Shown piece by piece: positions 51,058-57,912 of a stretch of DNA of 64,000 nt. Position numbers and translations under genes: made by a program. Position 1 is the stretch's first letter; each line of letters starts with the position of its first letter. Origin of the DNA: Fredericiella sp963839515. GTDB taxonomy: Bacteria > Chloroflexota > Anaerolineae > Caldilineales > Caldilineaceae. Under the pieces are notes generated by a model. That model was not told where the DNA came from. It ran no database searches and saw only the letters and a program-made list of their open reading frames with translations. The stretch lies in assembly GCA_963839515.1 (NCBI GenBank), contig CAWIVN010000015.1, positions 62,001-126,000 on the forward strand, written 5' to 3'.

Positions 51058-51318
51058 TCCACCCTCGACCGCGTGCACAGGCTGATTACGCAGGACATTC
51101 CGGCGCAGGTGGCGGCCGACGTCGCCCACCAGAATGCGCGTAAGAACAACGACAAGCAGAACGCCCGCGTCGAGCACGACAAGGCGCTCGGCCGCGTCAT
51201 GACGGCCGTGCTCAAGGACGACACGCAGCTGTTCAAGAACTTCATGGACAACGACAGCTTCAAGCGCTGGCTGTCTGACTTCGTCTTCAACGAGACCTAC
51301 GAGCGAGAAGCTGCCTGA
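51058..51318 (+). pseudogene. 3' remnant of a type I restriction hsdR gene
   Basis: The frame from 51001 to 51318 has real protein character only from about 51058 (STLDRVHRLITQDIPAQVAAD). Its end, QLFKNFMDNDSFKRWLSDFVF, is the usual C-terminus of HsdR restriction subunits. HsdR is near 1000 residues; only the last 85 or so remain. The break lies 15-40 bp from the hicAB promoter. No hsdM or hsdS is in the window. Confidence 0.65.
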
Positions 51319-51338
51319 CAGAACCGGCGCACACGATA

Positions 51339-51351
51339 TGTCCCCGGGACA
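51339..51351. repeat. Palindromic GTCCC-core repeat, partial copy 3
   Basis: TGTCCCCGGGACA only, without long outer arms, 20 bp after the hsdR remnant stop. Confidence 0.6.
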
Positions 51352-51380
51352 AGGACAAAGTCAGCCGTGACCAATAGAAG

Positions 51381-51414
51381 AGCGGCGCAAGGCTATCTCA
51401 GCGCCGTTCTTTCG
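51381..51414 (+). terminator. Terminator of the former hsdR gene
   Basis: AGCGGCGC and GCGCCGTT pair fully (one G-T) around a 12-nt loop and are followed by CTTTCG, 63 bp after the remnant's stop. It seems to have survived with the 3' end of the gene. Confidence 0.45.
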
Positions 51415-51458
51415 TCTCAGATCCGCCCTGGCGAGCCGGGCACGCGACTGTCAAGCGC

Positions 51459-52130
51459 CTAAGCGGACTCAATTACTTCCAGCGACCGTTCGATCGCCCT
51501 GTTCACCAGCTCGCCGACTTGCGTACCCTCCAATTCGGCGGAGGCCGCTGCAAGCCGAGCAGCAAAGCCAAGGTGGAAATCAAGGAACCAGTCCGGGGGC
51601 GGGTCCGGTTCGGGAACGGGTGGCCACCACGGCGGCAATTTCGGCCTTCTGGGTACGGTCGGGCACCAATCCTCGAGTTCGTTAAACGTGATCCCTTGAT
51701 CGAGGCCGAAACGGTCGGCGAACCAGACTGTCCGTATAAACTCCGCAGCCATGGCCGCCCCCAGCTCACGCGGCGGCAGCGGCTGCGGGTTGAGTGCGAC
51801 CTCTGACCCGCGGCCCCCCCAGACAGCTCCCAGCAGAGGGCCGTGCGGTATGACATCATAAACTGCCGGATAACGCCGCCCGATGAGGGCGAGTAGACGA
51901 CGACTGATAGCCATACGATGTGCTCCTGTTTTGACAAGAACCTTCTGAACGAATTCAGCCAGTCCATCCGGCAGCTGGAGATCCTGCAGATCAAAGTTCA
52001 GTTCTGTGCCCGCCAACTCCGTCTTCAGCTGTTCGCCCTGGACTTCGACGTATCCCGGCGGTGCATCCGGAGGCTGAGTGAACAGCGTGGAAATTCTTCC
52101 CTCAATGTCGTGAATGGCAATCAATCTCAT
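51459..52130 (-). CDS. Unknown protein with an LNPQPLPP motif
   Basis: 223 residues from ATG 52130, preceded by GGAGGG at 7-nt spacing; an in-frame ATG 14 codons earlier lies before this SD. No known domain was recognised. Residues 1-40 look beta-rich. A central basic helix (AISRRLLALIGRRYPAVYDV) leads to GRGSEVALNPQPLPPRELG, then a helix, then a Pro/Trp-rich linker (PKLPPWWPPVPEPDPPPDWF) and a final helix. The NPQPLPP motif is one I have seen in uncharacterised actinobacterial and Chloroflexota proteins. It sits 25 bp after another unknown gene and is probably cotranscribed with it. Confidence 0.7.
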   Translation of the reverse strand: MRLIAIHDIEGRISTLFTQPPDAPPGYVEVQGEQLKTELAGTELNFDLQDLQLPDGLAEFVQKVLVKTGAHRMAISRRLLALIGRRYPAVYDVIPHGPLLGAVWGGRGSEVALNPQPLPPRELGAAMAAEFIRTVWFADRFGLDQGITFNELEDWCPTVPRRPKLPPWWPPVPEPDPPPDWFLDFHLGFAARLAAASAELEGTQVGELVNRAIERSLEVIESA

Positions 52131-52155
52131 CGCCGAACCCTCCAAAGCAGATCGA

Positions 52156-52470
52156 TTACGGCAGGACCACACTCAGGTTGAAGTACCATGCCTGGATCGG
52201 CTCCGATCCACTGTTTCGGTACGTGAAGCGGATAGAAGGATCGAGCGTTCCCACATCCGCCACAAAATACTCGATACTGTCAATCGTGATCGCTCGCGTT
52301 GTCCCGTTCACAAACCGGCCAAAGTCCTGGATATTGGCCGAAATTGTGACGGTCCCGTCTCGAAACGGACGCCAAGGTCCGAATCCATAGCTGCGAACTT
52401 CACCAGGTCGAAATAGAGTATCCGGTCCTTCAATTACATAGTAGGGGCCGTAGAGGTAAGTAGTTGCCAT
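52156..52470 (-). CDS. Unknown small beta-rich protein
   Basis: 104 residues from ATG 52470 (MATTYLYGPYYVIEGPDTLF), with GGAG about 10 nt upstream. Alternating hydrophobic strands rich in Tyr, Phe, Gly and Thr (GEVRSYGFGPWRPFRDG, DGTVTISANIQDFG, AWYFNLSVVLP) suggest a compact beta-sandwich or barrel. There is no signal peptide and no membrane segment. It is the first gene of a two-gene unit with the LNPQPLPP protein. No family recognised; lectin-like or structural folds are possible. Confidence 0.6.
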   Translation of the reverse strand: MATTYLYGPYYVIEGPDTLFRPGEVRSYGFGPWRPFRDGTVTISANIQDFGRFVNGTTRAITIDSIEYFVADVGTLDPSIRFTYRNSGSEPIQAWYFNLSVVLP

Positions 52471-52594
52471 GGAATGCCGTCTCCAAGGATGCCTATGGTG
52501 CAGAGGACATAGTACTATAGTCTGGATGCACCCCGCAACAGGCAAAAAACCAGAAGCCTGGGCAATCGCGTCTTGAGTTGACGGCGAAATGAAA

Positions 52595-52650
52595 CAGTGT
52601 CCACGGGACCTCGAAGCGAACGCCTGCGTTCGCCGGTCCCGTGGACACTG
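52595..52650. repeat. Palindromic GTCCC-core repeat, copy 4 (nested hairpin)
   Basis: Outer arms of 16 bp (CAGTGTCCACGGGACC, 52595-52610, and its exact complement 52635-52650). Inside is a second perfect hairpin GCGAACGC-CT-GCGTTCGC (52616-52633). The core carries an A instead of the fourth C seen in other copies, with the matching T in the other arm. Confidence 0.88.
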
Positions 52651-52657
52651 CAGGGGA

Positions 52658-53602
52658 CTACAATTCCTTGCGCCAGATGTAGTTCCTATAGGCCTCGGTA
52701 AACCCCATTGCCGTATACAGCCCGTTGGCGGCCTCCATGTCGCCCGTACCGACGATCGCCTCGACTGCCCCTATTTCCCACAAGCGCAGCAGCCCTTCCG
52801 TCATCAACGCCCGCGCCAGGCCGCGCCGCAGGTGATCGGGATGCGTGCAGACCGGCTCAAAGATGCCCAGCCGGTTGGCCACATCATACGGAATGCCCAC
52901 ATACGCCGCAAAGGTCCCATCCGGCGCCACGGCCACCAAGTCCAGCTCGTTGCGGAAACTGGGCGCACGCCGGGCGAAATTTTGGTACTCCCATGGGTTG
53001 TGAAATGTGCGATGGAACGCGGCGTTGAGCAGGTCGGCAATTTGTTGGCAGTCGGTCAGGTCCTCCGGCCGCGTTGCACGCAAGGCGTAGCCTTCGGCCA
53101 GCCGCACGGCGGGCCGCGGTTGGCACCCAAGCCGCATGTGGCGCGTCATGCCCCAGTACGGCGTCCGTTCATAGCCGCGGCGCGCCAGTGTCTGCTGGCG
53201 CAGGGCATCGTATTCGTAGACCGGGATCTCCAGCTGCGGCCGTCCAGTGTCCTCGTTCCTCGCGCAGAGATGCGCCTCCGCCCACGCTATCAGTTCCTCT
53301 TCCAGGTAGCGATAGTCCGGATGCACCTGCAGATAGGCAGTTCCCAACGAGCTTTCCGGCAGTACAAACGCGACCAACGCACCCGCAGCATTTTCCCAAA
53401 GCTGGATTGGCCGCTGCAGGAAGCGCGGCGTATCCACCTCTTTTTCATAAAAGCGTTGGCCGTCGAGCCAGCGCACATCCCAGTTAAAACCGATCGGCGT
53501 GATCGGCACTGTGTCGACCAACAGCTGGCGCATGCGCCAGAAGTCGTCGTCACCGCGTGGCGGGCGGGCTGTTACCGTAGTGGATGATATCATCGTAAAC
53601 AT
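52658..53602 (-). CDS. GNAT-family N-acetyltransferase
   Basis: 314 residues, two GNAT-like halves. The C-terminal half (about 155-314) has the acetyl-CoA signature VCTHPDHLRRGLARALMTEG (about 255-275) and the final GFTEAYRN strand. The N-terminal half is a degenerate GNAT fold with ALVAFVLPESSLGTAYLQVH and HPDYRYLEEELIAWAEAH. Such double-GNAT proteins acetylate small molecules or antibiotics; the substrate is unknown. AAAGGAA lies about 8 nt before the ATG. It is 21 bp after the small membrane protein gene. Confidence 0.85.
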   Translation of the reverse strand: MFTMISSTTVTARPPRGDDDFWRMRQLLVDTVPITPIGFNWDVRWLDGQRFYEKEVDTPRFLQRPIQLWENAAGALVAFVLPESSLGTAYLQVHPDYRYLEEELIAWAEAHLCARNEDTGRPQLEIPVYEYDALRQQTLARRGYERTPYWGMTRHMRLGCQPRPAVRLAEGYALRATRPEDLTDCQQIADLLNAAFHRTFHNPWEYQNFARRAPSFRNELDLVAVAPDGTFAAYVGIPYDVANRLGIFEPVCTHPDHLRRGLARALMTEGLLRLWEIGAVEAIVGTGDMEAANGLYTAMGFTEAYRNYIWRKEL

Positions 53603-53623
53603 AATGCGAATTCCTTTGGTTCT

Positions 53624-54040
53624 TTAAGCAGAAGGCTGGATGTGCTCGCTCGGACGGCTGCCAAGTCGATAGAACAGGTAGGGAGCAAAGCCAATCGTGA
53701 GCAGCACCAGCAGCCACAACCGGCCTGCCAACAGGTTGTAGTCCGCCACAAGCGTCGAAAGAGGCTGGCCGAGCACGAACACGCCCATGCCAAACTCGAA
53801 GGCAATTGTCAACACCATCCACGTAAGCCCGACGAGCAGCGCCTGTTTGCCTGCAGCGAATGGCCAGCGGCGGGCGATAATCCAGATATACAGCGCAAAG
53901 AGCAAGATGCCGGTCAGGCACGACAGTTGGTGCGCTGCGGTATCTCCCAGAGTGTCCTGGTACAGCAGCACGCGCAGCGTGCCGTTGACAATCCCAATCA
54001 CAGGCATCGGCAGCCAGGCCAGCCAGTAGGTGCGATTCAT
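53624..54040 (-). CDS. Small four-helix membrane protein
   Basis: 138 residues with four membrane helices (about 5-25, 40-60, 67-90 and 105-125), starting MNRTYWLAWLPMPVIGIVNG. A strong SD (AAGGAGGAAACG) supports it. No family motif recognised. It precedes the acetyltransferase by 21 bp and may share its transcript. Function unknown. Confidence 0.75.
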   Translation of the reverse strand: MNRTYWLAWLPMPVIGIVNGTLRVLLYQDTLGDTAAHQLSCLTGILLFALYIWIIARRWPFAAGKQALLVGLTWMVLTIAFEFGMGVFVLGQPLSTLVADYNLLAGRLWLLVLLTIGFAPYLFYRLGSRPSEHIQPSA

Positions 54041-54195
54041 CGTTTCCTCCTTGCAAATGCGAGCAGAAGCTTGTTACAACGTAGTACGTCTCCAGCATAC
54101 AGAAGGATGCGCGATCCCAGACCACATTTGCATGTAGCTTGTGACCGGCGCGCATGTAGTTGTTTGGATCTGGTTGCCGCTTGCTGCGGCGTATA

Positions 54196-55254
54196 CTACG
54201 TCGCCTGTGCCGCGACAGCAAGGGCTGCTTGCACGCCCGCTGCTGCCGCCAACGGCTCGAGCACGGCAGCAAAGCGGATAGTGGCGTCTGCTGCCCAGGT
54301 GCGCAGTTGCGCCAACGCTGCGTCGGAATCGGAAATTGACCCGCTGTGCACCCACGCAATGCGTGCGGCCCGCCGGTCGTCCATCCGCTCCCAGCTGAGC
54401 TGTGCGCCCAATTCTTGTTCCACGGCCTGCCGCCGCGCCGCCAACCAATCGAAGATGTGGTTGTTGCGCTGGCGGTGGCCTGTCTCGATATAGAGTTCGA
54501 GCCGGAAGTGGTTGTCGGGCGCAAAGGCCGCGATGTAGTACATGCCTTCGCCGTGTAGGCCTGCCACGCGAGCCAAAACATGCCAGGCCTCACCGCTGGG
54601 CGTCTTTAGGCGATCTGGAAGTTCCATCCGCTCTTTAAGGTCGGCATGGAGTTGAACGAAAAACTGGATTAGCCGTCGCTGCCGTTCGGGAATCCGTTCA
54701 AAGCTGGCGACCTGTTCTGCCAGGTTGACATTGACGACGCGCCAGCCCGCGTCAAGCCACCGTTGCAGGCGGCCGATCGTGACGGCGTTGTTGGTCCACC
54801 ACCCGCGGTGGCTGCGCGCCGACGCCGGCAGCGGTGCACGTACGATGCGTTCGATCTCGGCAAAACGCAGGTTGATGCGGTCCAGATGGGCCGGTTGGTC
54901 CTGGAGATAGGTGGCGAGCAGCGCGTACTTGCTGTCATTGCTGCCGGCCGGCTGCTCGTAATAGCGGGGGGCGGCATCGTGGTCAAGTGGGCTGGACGGG
55001 GTTGTTCCCGCTGGAACATACGCGAACTGTTCGACCGGCCAAAGCTCGGCGGCCGGCGGCGGCTGGGGTTGATGCTTCTGCAGCCAGTTCCAGCAGAAAC
55101 GCAGTTGGGATCGCTCCATGGCCGACAGGTCATTGCGAAAATGCGCCAGATGGTTGCGCGTGCTGCGCACCCCTTCAAATAGCAGCCTTTCGGGAGGAAT
55201 GGGAGAAAGAGAGACATACTCGTTAAGTCCTAAATCGCCCACCGGGTACATCAC
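54196..55254 (-). CDS. DUF4268 protein with DUF7662-like middle domain
   Basis: 352 residues. The N-terminal 65 residues contain RSTRNHLAHFRNDLSAMERS, a segment I associate with proteins that carry CBS domains before it, but no CBS pair is present. The middle (about 108-185) resembles DUF7662 (KYALLATYLQDQ, FAEIERIVRAPLPASARSHR, WTNNAVTIGRLQRWLDAGW). The C-terminal part (about 200-330) matches DUF4268 (FFVQLHADLKERM, HVLARVAGLHGEGMYYIAAF, LELYIETGHRQRNNHIFDWL). Its ATG overlaps the DUF362 stop (ATGA). DUF4268 is found in restriction-like and regulatory proteins; the role is unknown. Confidence 0.75.
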   Translation of the reverse strand: MMYPVGDLGLNEYVSLSPIPPERLLFEGVRSTRNHLAHFRNDLSAMERSQLRFCWNWLQKHQPQPPPAAELWPVEQFAYVPAGTTPSSPLDHDAAPRYYEQPAGSNDSKYALLATYLQDQPAHLDRINLRFAEIERIVRAPLPASARSHRGWWTNNAVTIGRLQRWLDAGWRVVNVNLAEQVASFERIPERQRRLIQFFVQLHADLKERMELPDRLKTPSGEAWHVLARVAGLHGEGMYYIAAFAPDNHFRLELYIETGHRQRNNHIFDWLAARRQAVEQELGAQLSWERMDDRRAARIAWVHSGSISDSDAALAQLRTWAADATIRFAAVLEPLAAAAGVQAALAVAAQAT

Positions 55255-56378
55255 GAATCTAGGAGCTTGCGAATCTGTGCTGCATACGCAGCACTCTCCT
55301 CGTCAGCGGTGACGAACTCGATCGCGTGAGCGCTGCTTGCCCCCAGTCCCAACTCGACGGCACGGGACAGTTGTTCCTGGGCAAAAATCGGTCCCTCGCT
55401 CACTTCCGGTGTGGTGCCAAGCAGGCGCAATATCGCTACGCCCACGGCGTCGATCGCCACCCGGTCGCTGCTCGCCAGCATCACGTCGGCGGCCACCTTG
55501 TCGCCGCTGTCGGGACCACCCGTGCGGAACGCTTCGACGCCGTCCAGCACGATCAGACCAGGTTTGTAGGCCGCGTTGATCTCTGCAATCATATGCCGCT
55601 GGTGGGACGACGAGTGCAACTCGCCCATGTAGTTGTAGCCTTCGTCCGGCACGCTCTTGGCGGCGAGGCCGACGCTGTTCTTGAGCGACAGGGTGAAGTG
55701 GCCGCCAAAGCGATGGGTCTTGAGGCAGCACGTTTGCACGACAACATCGGCTTCCAGCATCGGCTTGGGGAGAGCAAAGCCGCGCTCCCAGTGGCCTCCA
55801 GATGGGTTGAAGTGCTGCCAGGCGTTGGCGTCGAGCTCGTCCAGCACCAGTGGCTCGAAATTGAGTTCCTGGGCTAAGTCAAACACTCCGACTTCCTGCA
55901 TAACCTGGCGCGTGTTGCCCATCCCGCTACGGTCGCCCACCACGATGCGACGAGGCTGCCCGGCGTGCAGGGACTCGACCAGCGTGCGCAGCACGTCTGG
56001 GTGTGTGGAGCCGGGGGCTGGGTCGGCGCTGTTGAAGTTGGGCTTAATAAAGATGTGTTTGCCTGCCACGTCGAGGGCGCCGAGCAGCGCCATGGCCTGG
56101 CGCACGCCGTCCGCACGCTTGTCTGTCTTGACCAATGCCACGCGTGCTCGCCCGGCTGGGACGAGTGCGATACCTGTGTCCGCTGCTGGTGCAGGAGTCG
56201 CCGTCGGCAGCATTGCCGTGCTCGCATCCGGCGATGCTTCGGGTGCAGTAGAGGGGTGCACCGCGGGGACAGTGCAGCCAGCCAGCAGCGTAGCGCCGGC
56301 AAGGGCGCCCGTTGCCCCAATGCCGCGCAAGAAGTCACGCCGCCGGATCGGGGTCGCTCGATTTGGTGTTTGTGACAT
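55251..56378 (-). CDS. DUF362 iron-sulfur-type protein, Tat lipoprotein
   Basis: 375 residues. Tat signal RRRDFLRGIGATGALAG is followed by lipobox LLAGC. The DUF362 core begins RVALVKTDKRADGVRQAMAL and continues HIFIKPNFNSADPAPGSTHP, RRIVVGDRSGMGN and VVVQTCCLKTHRFGGHFTLS, LIVLDGVEAFRTGGPDSG. No classical ferredoxin motif is attached. Export by Tat implies a cofactor is inserted before export. AGGAGG precedes the ATG. It lies 139 bp upstream of nothing on its own strand but the DmsC gene end, so it is probably not part of the dms operon. Confidence 0.85.
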   Translation of the reverse strand: MSQTPNRATPIRRRDFLRGIGATGALAGATLLAGCTVPAVHPSTAPEASPDASTAMLPTATPAPAADTGIALVPAGRARVALVKTDKRADGVRQAMALLGALDVAGKHIFIKPNFNSADPAPGSTHPDVLRTLVESLHAGQPRRIVVGDRSGMGNTRQVMQEVGVFDLAQELNFEPLVLDELDANAWQHFNPSGGHWERGFALPKPMLEADVVVQTCCLKTHRFGGHFTLSLKNSVGLAAKSVPDEGYNYMGELHSSSHQRHMIAEINAAYKPGLIVLDGVEAFRTGGPDSGDKVAADVMLASSDRVAIDAVGVAILRLLGTTPEVSEGPIFAQEQLSRAVELGLGASSAHAIEFVTADEESAAYAAQIRKLLDS

Positions 56379-56517
56379 GGAAACCTCCTGCTGCCGAAAA
56401 CGGTTGCCGCCCGGGTTAAGTTCCCCAGGCGGCTCTTGCAGTCAAGCGCGAGGTCGCAAGCGCTATTCAAGTATTTAAAAGCGTTCGACAGAGAAAGTCA
56501 GTTCACTATGCAGCGTG

Positions 56518-57333
56518 CTAGAACAACTTGCCGATGTTATCGACTGTCGAAGCCGTGAGCACGAAGAATGCCACGCGCCCCGCCACTTCGCCTGCCAGCA
56601 GCAAAATGGGCAGCCACGCCGGGATGCGCTTGAAGCGCCATAGCACCAGCAGCGGTACAACCAGTCCAACCACGATCTGTGTCCAGTAGAGCGGCGACTG
56701 CAGATAGTTTACTCCGGTTTGGTGCATGACTGCACCACCCGACAGCCACATGCAGGGGATCAGCAGGTTGATGGCCAGGCTGACGATCAGGGCATTGACC
56801 AGGATCTTGAACAGCAGCGGCTGGTGCGCCGGAGGGGCAAAGTAGCTGCCAAAGCCTGCCCCCAGGATGATAGCGCTCAGCAAATAGAAGGCAAAGGGCA
56901 GTGCGTTGTTGACTGCCGGCAGGCTGGGCGGTGAAGCATAGGTCATCGAGGTGGCAAACAGCGCTGCCAGCCCCACGATCGCCGCCAGCTTGAGCAGCCA
57001 GCCCTTGGTTGTCCCCCTGACTTCAGTCAAGAAGATGACCGCCACCAGGATACCAAAGGCGATGATGCCCAGGATCTCACGGCTCAACCAGGCAGTCTGC
57101 AAATTTGCCAGCGTGCGCACGGCCCCCATGGGGTTGCCCAGGTGAAACAGCGAGGCCATAACAGCTCCCGCCAGCAGCAGCCCGATCACCAGCCATTCGT
57201 TGCGCGTGGTCTTGGTCGGGCCATCGACGACCGCCCATTGGCGGACGGCCGCCAACATCGCCATGCCGATGGCGATCTGGCTCAACAACGTGAAGACGAT
57301 CAGCGGCAGTTCGGCTAGATTCATGCCGTTCAT
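56518..57333 (-). CDS. dmsC: DmsC-type membrane anchor subunit of the molybdoenzyme
   Basis: 271 residues from ATG 57333; the longer frame to 57633 lies inside dmsB and is not used. Eight hydrophobic helices. LPLIVFTLLSQIAIGMAMLA at the N-terminus, RNEWLVIGLLLAGAVMASLF and the SLFHLGNPMGAVR loop are typical of DmsC/NrfD-like anchors. It would hold the two exported subunits at the membrane and oxidise menaquinol. The start overlaps the dmsB stop as ATGA. Confidence 0.88.
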   Translation of the reverse strand: MNGMNLAELPLIVFTLLSQIAIGMAMLAAVRQWAVVDGPTKTTRNEWLVIGLLLAGAVMASLFHLGNPMGAVRTLANLQTAWLSREILGIIAFGILVAVIFLTEVRGTTKGWLLKLAAIVGLAALFATSMTYASPPSLPAVNNALPFAFYLLSAIILGAGFGSYFAPPAHQPLLFKILVNALIVSLAINLLIPCMWLSGGAVMHQTGVNYLQSPLYWTQIVVGLVVPLLVLWRFKRIPAWLPILLLAGEVAGRVAFFVLTASTVDNIGKLF

Positions 57334-57899
57334 ACTAATTCCACCTTTCTGCGCACGACCTTGGGTTGGGCCGGCAGCTTGAACCGGATCGACGGGTCCA
57401 CTTCCGGATGCATGGGAAAACCGGGCGGGAACTGCGTCGTGCCCGGCTGGTCGAACGTATCCAAGTCGACAAACGATAGCGCGCCGGTCGGGCATGCTTG
57501 TACGCAGGCGGGCAGCTTGCCCGCGTCGATGCGCTCGAAGCACAAGTTGCACTTCTCGGCTTTGTGCGTGACCTCGTTCATACGGGGCGCACCAAACGGG
57601 CAAGAACGCACACAGTTGCCGCAGCCGATGCACGCATCCTGCGACTGCATCACGATGCCATCTTCGCGCTTAGTAAAGGCGCTAACGGGGCAGTCTTCCA
57701 GGCAGCATGGATGGGCACAGTGGTTGCATGCCAGCGAGTAATAGGCGCGCTCCAGGTGCGGGTAGATCTCCTCGCTCAGTGGGTACAGCTGGCGCCATAC
57801 GACGTCCGCTTGGAGGTTGTTCTGCTGCTTGCATGCCATGCCGCATGTGGCACAGCCAATACAAAGTTCTGCATTTACATAAAAGCCATATCTGGCCAT
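57330..57899 (-). CDS. dmsB: DmsB-type iron-sulfur subunit
   Basis: 189 residues from ATG 57899, with GGAG 8 nt upstream. Four [4Fe-4S] sites: CIGCATCGMAC, CNHCAHPCCLEDCP, CIGCGNCVRSCP and CNLCFERI with its partner ACVQACP. This is the DmsB/PhsB/NrfC pattern. It passes electrons from the anchor to the catalytic subunit. It starts 13 bp after the catalytic subunit gene. Confidence 0.95.
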   Translation of the reverse strand: MARYGFYVNAELCIGCATCGMACKQQNNLQADVVWRQLYPLSEEIYPHLERAYYSLACNHCAHPCCLEDCPVSAFTKREDGIVMQSQDACIGCGNCVRSCPFGAPRMNEVTHKAEKCNLCFERIDAGKLPACVQACPTGALSFVDLDTFDQPGTTQFPPGFPMHPEVDPSIRFKLPAQPKVVRRKVELV

Positions 57900-57912
57900 G
57901 ATTGTTTCTCCT

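Noticed and set aside
57334..57633. N-terminal extension of dmsC
   Set aside because: Lies inside dmsB in another frame; the ATGA overlap at 57330-57333 gives the normal start.
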